NCBI GenBank assembly: GCA_033063855.1
Contig: CP093830.1
Span: 7,068,854 to 7,132,853 of the forward strand
Length of the DNA: 64,000 nt
Source of the DNA: Smittia aterrima
Lineage: Eukaryota > Arthropoda > Insecta > Diptera > Chironomidae
Reading direction: 5' to 3'
The notes under the pieces were generated by a model. It did no database searches, was not told where the DNA came from, and was given only the letters and a program-made list of their open reading frames with translations. Shown in pieces: positions 23,201-35,000 of this stretch. Numbering within the stretch: position 1 is the stretch's first letter; every line of letters begins with the position of its first letter. Made by a program: the position numbers and the translations under genes.

Positions 23201-24599
23201 ACTTAATCGACAATTAAATTGATTTATTTTGTCAAACGTGAAATCTACGAGGGAAACATCCATGAGCGATATCTAATCGCATCAATTTCAATTCATTCCC
23301 TCACAATCGAATGATTCCTTCGGCGACAGTTTGAGCAGCTTTCATGTTATAGCAGATTCGAGTAGATTTTGATAATCACAAGAGCAATGATTGCAATTTA
23401 ATTTCATTTAAATCAAAAATCATTTTAAAAAGTTCTGGAGAATTTCCATTTACAAAAAGCAGAAGACAACACAAAGCAGCTCCTTTGTGCTTATGAAAAG
23501 TAATAACGTAATTAAAATTTTATGTTTTCCACTTTTATTTTATCTAGCAACGTTTGTAGACAGAGAAAGAGCGGCTAGAAAAGTTCTTTGCATGTCATTA
23601 TATAATTTCACTTTTCACATCGGGAAAACAAAAAGTTTTCTTAAAAGGCCAGAGCAAGAGGGGAAACAAAAAGTGAGAAGCAACAAACGAACTGTTTGTA
23701 CACGTCAATTAACATAAATCAAACAAACAGAAATTTTCTCTCACTTTTCCAATTATTTCACGTTTTCCTTTGAATCGTAGAAGAGAAACTATATTTTTTT
23801 TGTTGGATTTTCATGAAAAAAAAAAACGGAAACGTGAATAAATACGACGTGAACGTGAAAACGTGCGGTCAAGAGACGATCGATGGACGTTGATACGAAA
23901 GTGAAGGTCGAATAACTTAATGACATTTGGGACGTTTCGATGACAATGGCCAGCAATGGCTACTGATTTGCATTATGCAATGCTTTACGAGATTGTGATC
24001 GGACATTTAATTGTCGTCAGCAGCAGTGAGGGAATTTCCATATGGAAAAGCTTTCGATTTTCTCGCTCGACTGCCCTTGAATTAACCTTTCTCTCTCTTT
24101 CGTTCTACGTTGGACACAAAGAATTAATGGCTCTGAGCTCATGACTACAATTAATGTTTTACACGTTAGATCGAGAAGCAACAAAAAGTATCATCAACAA
24201 TGTGATTTAATGTTTTTCTTTCTTTGTTTCTCATTTCAGGCTCGATAAGTTTCGGATTAAGGAAAGTGCATCGCTAAACTGGCAACAGAAACTTGTAACA
24301 ATTAAGTTGAAACAAGAACGTAGTGAACAATTAAGCGAGCAATCAAGAGCAGCTGAGAAAAACTCGAAACATCGCACGAACAAAAGGAACGTTTATTCAA
24401 CGAGAATTCATTGTTCATTTTATGGAAACAATCATGAGCGAATTCTAGAATGCAAGAGGAAAATTATCACTTCGTGTGAAAGGAAAATGTGGAGAAACTT
24501 TTCCATTTAAATTTCAGTGAAGAAAACTTTACCCAAAAGCGAAAATCTTCTGCGAAGCAAGAAAATAATTTCGGTTGGCTGCCAAAAAGTTTCCCAAGA

Positions 24600-24744
24600 A
24601 TGGAAATGAAAAGGAAAAATAATTTGAGGCGCTCTCGAGAAGCCGACATCAAAAGTTTCCGTTCGGCTTTAAGGAACAGTTTCGAGTCAGTGGCTTTAGC
24701 ATACACGATTGTTGTGTTTCTTACATTTGGATTAATTCAAAGTG
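24600..24744 (+). CDS. Possible first coding exon with signal-anchor sequence
   Basis: A pyrimidine-rich tract ending TTTCAG at 24239 could open an exon that closes at 24744 before GTGAGT. Within it, ATG at 24600 (context AAGAATGG) starts a 48-codon open stretch. The basic N-terminus (MEMKRKNNLRRSREADIK) is followed by a hydrophobic segment, VALAYTIVVFLTFGLIQS, immediately before the donor. A basic start plus one hydrophobic helix ending at a splice site is what the first coding exon of a secreted or membrane protein in a large-intron gene looks like. The exon ends in phase 1 (a single G). Several short upstream ATGs lie in the would-be 5' UTR. No family is recognised, and the downstream exons are uncertain. 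Confidence 0.3.
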
Positions 24745-26270
24745 GTGAGTCTTTAAAGTTTCCTTTTCCTTCTTTTTTTTTCTCGTCGATGTTTCATAGT
24801 TTGCCAAAGGGGAAGGAGGCAATTTATGAATAACTAAAGTGGCAATTCGTCTGGCGTCGACTACTGAAAAAAAAAACTTTTTTTTTCGAGTGGCGAGGAC
24901 GAGTCGTAAAATAGAAACTAAATAACTTGATCATCAGTCGTAACTCTGCGTTTTTTGGGAAGGAGTCATACCGGATGGGAAATAAAAACAAATTTCTCCA
25001 TCTCTTTGCCTGTTACTTGCGCATAAAAACTGAAAGCTTAATAATTTTTCCCCGGCAAATGAATTTTTTTTATATCTTATCATCATTTTTGTCGTGTGCG
25101 GTTTTTAAAAGCAGAATGATGAAGGAGAAGGGGGCGGCGAATGCTTTAACGAGCTTGGGAAGGATATTTCAATTTAGTTAAATAAAGTCCGTGATAAATG
25201 AACGTTAATTCTCGGCAACATGGAAAGAAATATTTACAGAAGGGACTGAAAGCATAAAAAAAGTGAAATGAAGAATTTCGCTTTTGATATTAAATGGATT
25301 CCATTTCCCTTTCAACTCAACGACGTTTGCCGTCGACTTTTCATCAACGCTCGCCTGAACTACGTCGCCGAATGAACACTTTACGACTCACTGTTGGAAG
25401 ATCATAAAATTAATTAAAAATAAATTTCAAAAGCCACGAGAGAGTTATGTCAACTCATTTCTATTATTTGCAGTTATGGGTCAAAATAGAAAAGGAATTT
25501 ACTTTCATTCAATGAAAGAGGAAGCAATGTAATTCAATTAAAAATTATCTCATCTTGATTTCATCTCAGAGACTTAAGTACAGGAATGTCATTAAAGGTT
25601 TGCTGACCATTTCTCGGGCCTCGCCAGTCTAGTGAATGCAATGAAAAAACGTCCGAACAATAGAAAATGAAAATTTATTGACAACATAAAAGTCTCCAAC
25701 GATAATAAAGCGAAGAAAAACGAATAAATTTCTATTAAAAATGATCGCTTTCTTATTAATTTTCCTTCTTCTTCTTTGGCGTCCTCTCCCATTCAACTCG
25801 AAGGGGACTAAAGCCAAAAGGAAGAAAAAAAAAAGTGAATTCAAGTCGACTTTCAAGTCATTATCTGTCGACGTCTCGAGCTTTTGTGTCATTTGCAAGG
25901 GAAAACCTTTTCTCTCGTCGTCCATTTCGATGACGTTCGCCTCTCGTCGTCGTCTTAAAGCGGAGAAACTTTTCATCCAATTTTTTTTAATCACTCGATG
26001 AATCTCTTTCGTTTCTCCACTCCAGTGATAACAATGAAAATTGAAGTTTTTTATTTCTTTCCTCGATTTTATTGTTGCAAGTATCCGGCTCTAAAGTTTC
26101 TCCTCTTTTTCGCTTTTTATTGTTCATCGTAAAATAATTAAGTAGCGATTACTAACGATGCGATAGATCGGTTAGATGGATTGAAGCGATAGCAAGGGCG
26201 CAAACATGCCGGACATAAGTTTTTTAATGAGAAAAGTTGTGGAAATATTTAAGCAGTTGGTTGGTTTCAG

Positions 26271-26401
26271 GATTATCTCTCTCTCAAAGAGTTTACGATG
26301 AACTTCAATCGTTGATGCATGTTTCAGTCTCAAGTACTTGTGCTTCTCTAGACGAGCAAATCCCCATCGTGAATATCAAGTATCCTCCCCCGAAAACCTC
26401 G
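26271..26401 (+). CDS. Possible internal exon, phase-compatible with the 24.6-kb exon
   Basis: This 131-bp open segment lies between TTGGTTTCAG (ends 26270) and GTAATT (starts 26402). Read in phase with the exon ending at 24744, it gives G-LSLSQRVYDELQSLMHVS and ends VNIKYPPPKTS, closing in phase 0. The codon choice (GAC GAG, ATC CCC ATC GTG) looks more protein-like than its surroundings. The joined product is not one I recognise, and phase agreement has a one-in-three chance of arising at random. Confidence 0.2.
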
Positions 26402-28350
26402 GTAATTTATTCAATTAACTATCACCCTTTTCACAAATTTGTTGCTCATGGGAAATCACGTTGCAGCTTCCTCTTCTCTCTCTATCTCTTTTGCGAAGTG
26501 AAATTTGGTGAAAACTGCTAATGAACTGAATTTCTTTGCTGTCGCAATCTCCTTTAATTGCCATGACGCAATCACCTACGATTTCGCACGCAAGCGGACG
26601 TGTTCAACAGTCGAAAAGGGAGGGCGAAGTAGGGCAAAAAAAAAACTAATGACGCAATTTTTCCGCTTGCATTGCTTTTGTTTGTCCCTTTTGTAATTTC
26701 CCAAAATCCGAAAATAAATTTCACTCTCAAGGCTAAACGAGACAAAGAAAGAGCAATTTGTTTTTGCTATGATAATTTAATAAAATTTCGAAAACTCAAT
26801 TAATCGGAATAATTAAACGTTCTGTTCATCTGCCGCTTCCTCCCGGTTGCTCGGGTTGAGCTTATGGAAAAGTAATAAAATTCAAATTAACAGGGAAGGG
26901 CAGAGAGAGAATTCCGGGAAAAGCAAATTAAACTAGAAAAGCTTCTCGTTCTACTTTCACACAGAAAGGAACAAAAAAAAATGTAAATCGACAAAGTCTC
27001 GATTTTGCTGATTCACCGAAAAATAGTTTCAAGCACTCGTGCTTTGGCACACAATTATTTACCGGTTCGAGTCGATAAAGTTATTTCAGCACTGCAGCAT
27101 TCTTTGCCAGTTTCATCTGAAATCAATTCTCGCAACTGCTCATTTAAATATATTTCAATTTTCTTTCAATGAAAATCGCTTTTTCGCAAAACTGTTAGGA
27201 ACTGTTTTCATCGAGTTCACCAGTCCAGATGTCGATTGTAATAAAATTCATACAACTTACTCCTCCCCTAACTTCTCCTACTTCATTTATTCATTCGTGT
27301 TCCTCTATCCTGATAGCAAAAAGCTGTTTTGAATTCTCCGATTGAGAGGACGAGCGATCGAATTGGGGGGTTGACATGGGTGGATGGCTTTGTAGCACAG
27401 CATAAAACTTGTCAATAGAGAGAGAGAGTGAGTCTCCTGTGCATTATAGCCCGATGGCAGTGAATCTGAAGTATGCAAAGCTCAGCAAAATCTAAAAACA
27501 TTTCTTTGCTTCCGTTTTACGGTTTCAAGGTTTCCAAGAAAAAGCAGATATCGAGCACGAATAACTTGAAAAGCCCCTTCTCGACGTCCATTGTCCATCT
27601 GTCTCCATAAATTCAATTTCTCAAGATCGAAAACTTTTCCTTTTTCTCGCAACGGCTTCGTCTCATCGTTGAGCGAAGTGAAAGTTGCCAAAACTATTTT
27701 GTTCATACACGAAAACTTTCCTCTCGTCACAAACTGATGTGAGAGTTGGGTTTGGTGATGATGAACTGAAGGATGCTTGATGTGAGGGCTTAGGGAAAGT
27801 CTCAACAGACAGAAAGCCTCGCAGCAGTTTTTGATTGCGTTTGCGACACATATGAGGAGAAAATTGAGTCAAATTTGCCAACTCCCGGTGGACGACGTCA
27901 ATGCGGAAATGTGAGAAACCTTAATTTAATTCCCTTTGATCTTTAACAGCATCGCGGGGAGATAAAAAAAACCTTCCGGGATCTCAAGGCAATCAACATT
28001 GATTTGCTTATTACGAATGTGTTTTCAACAGTTGTGAGCTTTGAATCAACACGAGCCTCTCCGATCGAATATCTCTTCTGCTTCTACTGCTGCTCAGAAT
28101 AAATTAAAATCAGCTCAAGATTATTTTTTTTGTTCCGTTCACATCTTGTTGCTCGCTTGAGTATTCTCGGAGCTTGCTTTCTTCCGATTTTTTGATTTCC
28201 TCCAAAAAATCCTTCTCCTGAATACCAAATAGAAATTAATTAAATAAAAAAGGATTTTAATTTATCTCGTTTCTGCTTTCTCTCCTCTCCTCCCATTCCC
28301 CTCCCTTACACTTCGTTTCTTATCTCATTTTGTTTCAAATTAATTTCATT

Positions 28351-28572
28351 ATGGAATTAAAATATGTTTTTCTTTCTCTTTACCAAGTTTTCTTTGTTTC
28401 TTCTGCTCTGGTTGGGAAAGAGAGTTTTTCTTTCCGCTTCTTCGCAACTTCGAAAGCCGGCAGAACGAACGAAAAAAAAGAGGTTTTGCCTGCTGTAATT
28501 GAGCCGAAAGGGAGGTGGAAGCGTTTTTGTGCGTCGGATGAAACTTATTTGCGTGGAAATCTTTTGCTGTAA
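28351..28572 (+). CDS. Possible small secreted peptide precursor (73 aa, unrecognised)
   Basis: An ATG-started ORF with stop TAA at 28570-28572. The first 22 residues (MELKYVFLSLYQVFFVSSAL then VG) resemble a signal peptide. The remainder is polar, with a Lys-Arg pair at about residues 57-58 (GRWKR) before FCASDETYLRG, as in a processed peptide precursor. There is one cysteine only. The hydrophobic part is encoded by a pyrimidine-rich low-complexity stretch (TTTCTTTCTCTTT and similar), which yields Phe/Leu/Ser-rich peptides by chance, so the resemblance may be accidental. No known neuropeptide motif is recognised. Confidence 0.2.
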   Translation: MELKYVFLSLYQVFFVSSALVGKESFSFRFFATSKAGRTNEKKEVLPAVIEPKGRWKRFCASDETYLRGNLLL

Positions 28573-31500
28573 TGAAATAATGAGATTCCTTCACTTCAAT
28601 TCCTTTGCAAGCTCTCGAGATCATTAATATCGTTATTCTGTTGTCATTCGACAAATTAACTAAATGATATTTTTATCAACATCTGAGAACGAGGAAGCCC
28701 CTTTCCGAATCGGTAATAAAACAATTGGATTCAACGAGAAAGAAAGTTTAATTTAATCAGAATAATGGAAGGCATGGAGAGAAACTTTGTCGGCTCCTTC
28801 GAAGCAAAAGCGAAAATTCTGTGTAAGCAATGTTGTTAAACATTGGAAAGTAAAAAGTTTTTAATTGTTCAAACTACAAGCAAGCGAGCTCATCAGTTCC
28901 CGAGAAAAGATTTCAAGATTTAATCTTGTGAACTTGATCGTAAAAAAATATAATTAAAGTTTAAATTGTGTCAGAGCGAGATAAAGAGGAAAAGCACGTT
29001 TCGTTAATCAGCTGATGTTCTAATTGCTCAGCCATAAATCAAATCGAAAGCCCGTTCTGTGTCAACTTGTTCTACAAAGGCAATCAATTAATTATTATTC
29101 AGAAGGGGTAGAAGAGTTACATGGCAACTTGCGTCTTGTTAGTTTGTCCGTGCGGCTCGACTCAACTTGACTTGACGTTCTCTGCCTTCTTCCCTTCTGT
29201 CTCCTCATTAACCATAAACAACAAAAAAAAAAACGAGGCAATAAAACTTCCCTCCATTCATGATTTATTTGTTTTTGCTGTGCTGTTGTTGTTGTTCTGT
29301 TGTTTTCCTCATAAAAAAGGTCAATGAGGGGGTGTGAGTGGCGAGTGAGAGTTGGAGAGCGTTTTGCTCTTTTGCTTTCATTGAAAGGAAAAACAAAGCA
29401 AAGACGACCCGACATAATTGCTAATAACATTTTTTATTAGACTCTTCTGACTAGTTTCCTCTGGAAGTAATATTTTTGAAGCTTCCAAAGCTCTTCTTGC
29501 GCTTTTTCTGTCTCGAACAGACATGTGAGTAATTTTAAAGGTGAAGCAGACGCTTAACAAGTCATCCGAGCATTCTCTCCTTCTTCTTTCCTTTCTCAAC
29601 ACCAAGTGAACATTCTTGACCTTACAGTCTGACTTCTCGAGAGTTTTTCTGCCTTTAACTTTCTTTCTTTTGTGTTCTCGAAGTCTGGGCAACGTCTCGT
29701 TCGAAGAAAAATGTCGTCCAACATTCAAAATGAAAATTAATGTTCTGTCAACGTCTTTTCCATTCAGAAATGGGTAAAAGATTAATTTAAATGTCTCGTT
29801 GCATGATTATGAGAGGAAGATGTTTGTTTGACCTCTTCCACAAACTTTTTTCTATTCAACCTCAGATCCAAGCTTATATTGAGATTCCTTTTTCATTTGG
29901 CGAACTCATTCATAAAGTCATCCTGCATTCAGCCGCCCAAAACCTAATGCGATGAGATAGAAGAGGAGAGAGTTTTGTGCTTTCATCATGTTCAGTATAA
30001 AAGTCTCATTTATGAACAATTTTTCCATCTCCTTAAGTTTCTTTTAATATTGCGAAAAGTCTTCTCCGTGAAATAACTGTTTTCATTTCGTCATTGAAGA
30101 TAAGCCAACGTCTCTCTAACATTTGCTCTAGAGATGAATCCTTGTGCCATTGAGGATAAAGATGTCTTATTGAAAAGACGTGAAAAGCTTCTAAGGACCC
30201 GTCAGGATGTTGAGTCACATCTGTTTCGTTATCAGACATGTGTCGAAGCGAGAATTCCATCATCGGTTAATTGCCTGAAAGCTCTGTACGTTAAAAAACA
30301 ATTAATCACATCAATTAACATTCCTCCGCATCAACTCATCTCAAAAGCCGACGTTTTCCTTTACAAAAAAAAAGGAATTTAATTTTTCCATAATTTTTCA
30401 ATTATCTCAATTAATCCCACAACTGTTTTAATTATCAGATGGCTGAATTTATTATGATTGTCATCATCAACGGAAAGTTTTTTTTTCCTTTCCTGTTAGA
30501 CGTTGAAATGGAAGTAGCTTTCGATCCCAAATCAACGACGAACCGGATGCTGGACGATGGCAATCTCACTTTAGCTCACACGCAGAGCAGTCACTCACTC
30601 ATTCGCTATGATGTGGGTCAGAAAGCGTCACCAATATAAAGTAACAATGTCAATCGTCTTTAGACAAGAGAAAAGCTTAAATCTTTCTCAGTAATTATTC
30701 ATTAGACGACGCGTCGTATATTTTGAATCATGGAAATTAAAGAAGAAGAAATGGAAAACATCTGGAAAAACAAATTAGCATTCTCAAAAAAGCAAAATTT
30801 TATTTTTCTTTGCTTTCTTCTTCTGTCTATGGCACAGTTTCGCTTTTCGTTGGAATCCAATTCGAGTAATCTGAACTGAAACACATTTTGATGTTGCTCT
30901 ACATTAATTGATCCCTCAACTTTCTTTTGTTCAGCTGCGAGGGGGTGAGCGAGTGGATGGCATTAAACCTTATCATAAAATTTGCCTACTTAGCTTCCTC
31001 GGGTCTCTCAAAAGATCTTAAAGAAATTTTTAATTAAGTCATGATGGGAATGAAAGAAGAAGAGAAAGCGCACAAGTTGCGACAATTTCAAGAGCTTTAA
31101 TTAAAGTAGAAATTTAACTACAGCGCTCTTGTCGTTTACGAGGTACGATCGTCTCAATGTTTAAGGCTTTCCGATAAAATTTATTATTTCATCCGTACAG
31201 AAAAAGCTTTTCAAAATCTTTTATGCGCAAATATCAACATTTAAATAATTACGAAAGCTAAGCGTGAACGTTCGCCATTCTCCTCATCCCCTAAGCATCG
31301 CTCTCCACCCTTTCTCTCCAATGAAATGAACATTAAAATGAAACATTTTTATGTTTGAACTTCACTCGCCTCGTTCTCATTGTTTCGCATTTTCAAATTT
31401 GTTTAGAGAACATTTGTGTGTGTGTTTGAGTGTGCGGAATAATTTCATTTAATGTACAACATAATTCATTTTCCGAAACTGCCTTTTATCACCATAACCA

Positions 31501-31639
31501 TTAACAGGAAAAAAATATATTTTAAGCAGACCTCATTGTTCTAGTTCGTCGAGATAAAAGTGTGCTTAAACATGAAGAGCATGCAACGACTTTAATGTGA
31601 AACGATGTGCTCACGATTCCAGAATTAAATTCCAAATGA

Positions 31640-31673
31640 GACTCTTCGTGGAGTCGGGCGCGGGCCGCTAGTC
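31640..31673. other. Isolated GC-rich segment beside a small hairpin
   Basis: GACTC (31640-31644) and GAGTC (31651-31655) can pair around a six-base loop. They are followed by GTCGGGCGCGGGCCGCT (31653-31669), in which 15 of 17 bases are G or C. This is very unlike the AT-rich surroundings. No feature class explains it. Confidence 0.6.
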
Positions 31674-32044
31674 AAAGTCATAATCGTAAAAGCAACTCTC
31701 AAAGCCGTTTTCTTCGTCGTAGAGCGAGATAATCCAATTGCGTAACATTACCTTTGGGATATTTTATCTTGACGTTGAAACATTCTTGACTTGTTCTTGA
31801 CTCAGCTTAGTTCCCAACTCACCCCAAAATTCTTCCCCAGCAGCACACACATGTAAGCGTCATGTATATTTCAAAACCACTTATTTACTTAAGGCAAATG
31901 AAAATTCCAAAAGCTCGGGTTTTGCTGAAAATTTAATAAGCTAAAAATGTTTTAATATTATAACTAAATGCTTCTGCTGCTTAATCTGGAGAGAGAAGGG
32001 AACTTTTTCCTCCGAGTAGTGGTGTTTGGACTTAGGATCAGTTC

Positions 32045-32056
32045 CGGGGCCCCCCG
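32045..32056. repeat. Short GC palindrome
   Basis: CGGGG-CC-CCCCG, five-base arms around two bases, flanked by TTC on the left and AAA on the right. Twelve consecutive G/C bases are notable here. It may be a protein-binding site or chance. Confidence 0.7.
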
Positions 32057-35000
32057 AAAATTCATTGTGTTAATGTTTTATGCAAACCGTGAAAGAAATT
32101 CTCCTCGATCCTCATAATTCTGTTCATAATCTCTTCCACCCTTTTTCTATTAATAATAGTTTTTGGATATGAGCCATGAGACGAGGCTGGCAAAAAGGGG
32201 AGGAAATTACGATATTTATCTTTTCGACGTAAACTTCAGTCCGAAACGTTGTAAAACAAAGTTTCATTGGTGAAGTGGAGCGAGATATAATTCATTCTCT
32301 CTCGTTCATGCTTCTGCTAACCTGAATTGTGTGGCTTTAAAGAGCATTTAACTTTCGGCTGAGGTGTAGAACGAGAGATGTTTTCTAAAACCCGAAAGTA
32401 ATGATTTATATCCTTAGGGCGATTATAGGAGGCGAGAGGTTGAAATTTGTTAAATTATCGATTGTTTATTGGATTTACAGGAAGCGTCTAACGAGCGCCC
32501 TTGATTTGTTGACTTAGAACGCGAAAAAAAAACCGACGCAATTTAGGTTTAAATCTCACCTCTCTCATCCTTTTTTCTTGGAAGCAAATTAATCATAATT
32601 CTCTTGTTGCCGACTCTCAGAGACTGAGTGGAAACATCCTTACGTGATTTGCGGGATGCAAAAAGGGTTCCGCACCCTCGTTCAGATGTTTAAAGCTGGT
32701 GCTATTGATGCCTCAGAATCACGTGCGCACGATATTTCAAAATTTAAATCAAGAAATGGGAAAATGAGCCCAACGACTGGCGAGGGCCACACCACGCTTC
32801 GACTTTTAATAAAAATATCTTCTTTATCGGCGAACCTTTCGCACTTTTAAACATCTGCAATAAATAAAAATTCCGCTCTTCTGCTTTCTTTCCCGTTCAG
32901 GCTTTCTCGCCGCTCAGGCTTAGCCGATAAGTCAGTTAAGTGTTTAGGGGAAACGAGATCAGCAGCATGGAATGTTTATCGAATACATTTTCTTGTTCGG
33001 GCAAGCATAGAAGAAGAATTATGGATATGACACATTCGGAATATTTACGACCATTCAGGGAGCTCGGGAAATCAATTATTTAATAGAATTTTCTTCCGGT
33101 TTTTCTTTTTTCTTGCGGGAAAGAATCCAAAAAACTTTTCCCTTAAGAATGTTATAAAGTCGTAAATAAACGAGCGCAGAGGGAGAATGTGTGTTGAATG
33201 CCCTTTTTACTACGTCAAAGACGACTTTGACTCAAAGTGCTTGCCAGCATTCCAATCTACAGATTGCACTTTATCTCTTTAAACTTTCACGCTGATTCCT
33301 TCACTTTACGTTTTTTTTTTGTCATCGTCGCGTTTCTTTTGCCGTCGCAGCGACAATGAAGCACTTTTACTTCAACGATTTTCCATGTTTGTATATTTTC
33401 ATTTTCTGCTATGACTCTTCAACGAGCAGTAGCACTCGCTTGTATACAGAGGCATCAAGCCACTTGTCACTTGTTGACTAGTAAAATAGAAGTTCATTAA
33501 ATGAGAACGAGAAGCAGATGGAAAATGAATGTCGCATGGAGTGAGACGAACGAGGGTTTTTGTTTGAAGTTTTTCAAGTGCTCGACATCCATGTTGAGAT
33601 TCCGTCGTGCGTTGGTATTTGAGCGAATAAAAGATCTTCACTACAAAGCGGCTCTTGTGATGACGACAAATACGTGAATGACATGAGAGCAGTTTTTTGA
33701 GGAGAACGAAAATCCCTCTGAAAACATGGAGGGCTTTACTCTCGCTCCTCCACTTGAACGCCGCGGGAATATTTGTTAAGATAATATACGAAGCGACAAA
33801 GAGAGAGTGAGTGGATGAATGTAATGAAAAAATAACAATACAGATTTCTACGTTTTTTTTTCGTGGGTCCGGCTTTTGACGAGAGAAGAGGAGGGGAGAT
33901 GTGCTTGGATTGAAAAGCAAAACAAACAAGAGGATGTCAATGGAATGAAGGATTTTTTTATTGGCACAAAATATCAACCATTTTCTCTGTTCACTCTCTT
34001 CATTTATATTCATTTATCAAGATTTATTATTGCGAATAATAAAACAGGATTACGAACCTTTTTTTTCACAACGACTAGGACTGCAATCGTCGTTGTTCGC
34101 TCTTCGTGCTTGAAACCTCAAAGCAGTGTTTTCAAAAGAGATTTATTCTCTCGGCTATCTGCATTGAATTCCCAATCAGCCGTCTGCCTATAAAGCGATC
34201 GGCAAATATTTGATTCGATAGGAATCTCCTGTCATTGCCTTAAATTCATTTTAAGTTCTATGGAGACAGTTGATCCCAACAAGAGAAAGTTTCTGTTATT
34301 TTAAATGAAAGAATAACTTGCATGAGATTTCTTAGAAGTTCTGATGTTTGTTAATTAAAACTTGAGGAACTTGGAGATAATATAAGTTTTGTTTCTCACG
34401 AGAATGGAGCTTCCTATTTTAGTTTCAGCTTATTCTCTAACAGACGAGTTACTTTCTTGAAGAAATCTCAAGTTTTGAATTAAGCAAACTCAGCCCGTGA
34501 GTCGTTCAAGGGAAAACATTAACCAAACAATTTTGTTTTCCTACGAAAAATTCACATTTCCATTTGATTATTCGAGTCGTAATCGCACTCCTTTAATAAC
34601 ATTCATTTGCGCCTTCCTTTCTCTTTTAATAGCTCGATTGGTCGTAATAATTATGTTTTATTTGCTTCTCAATCGACTCGACCCCACTTGAGCCAACCAA
34701 ATGAATAGTTTCATTTCGTCCGACCGTTCTTTTGATTTGAAATTACAATCTAAAGGCATTTGTCGAGACGCACCCTTTGCGAGAGGGTTCGAAGCAACAA
34801 ATCGAGAAATTACTTCGCAAAATCGAAATTTGTTAAATTTGCGCACTCACTCTGTGACTTGTTTACTAAATGGCTTTCATGAAATGTGTACCGACGAGAA
34901 TTTAATAGCAAGCGGTTGAAGGGGAACGTAAGTTCACAAGCAAACACTCGATATAAATATTTGACAGCAACACCCTTCAAGTTAATAATGAAATTGGAAT

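Larger units (their letters stand above)
11036..24239. other. Long noncoding stretch upstream of the sulfotransferase gene
   Basis: About 13 kb of AT-rich DNA, with no recognised protein and no RNA gene identified by eye. It probably contains the promoter and 5' UTR exon(s) of the minus-strand sulfotransferase at its left end. The scattered ORFs of 60-110 codons have no recognisable domain; those at 16249-17242 are listed separately as weak candidates. Short repeats include a 12-bp tandem at 13562. Confidence 0.55.

Noticed and set aside
27050..27085. GGTTCGAGTC resembling a tRNA B box
   Set aside because: No matching A box, acceptor stem or cloverleaf could be found upstream or downstream.
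30033..30382. Overlapping ORFs on both strands (76 and 82 codons)
   Set aside because: Both read as loosely protein-like over the same bases and neither has a domain or exon signals, so no strand can be supported.
33399..34013. Minus-strand ORF of 204 codons, the longest in the gene-poor part
   Set aside because: No domain, no coherent hydrophobic or charged architecture, and Ser/Phe/Leu/His-rich composition typical of translated AT-rich noncoding DNA. No splice or poly(A) support was seen.
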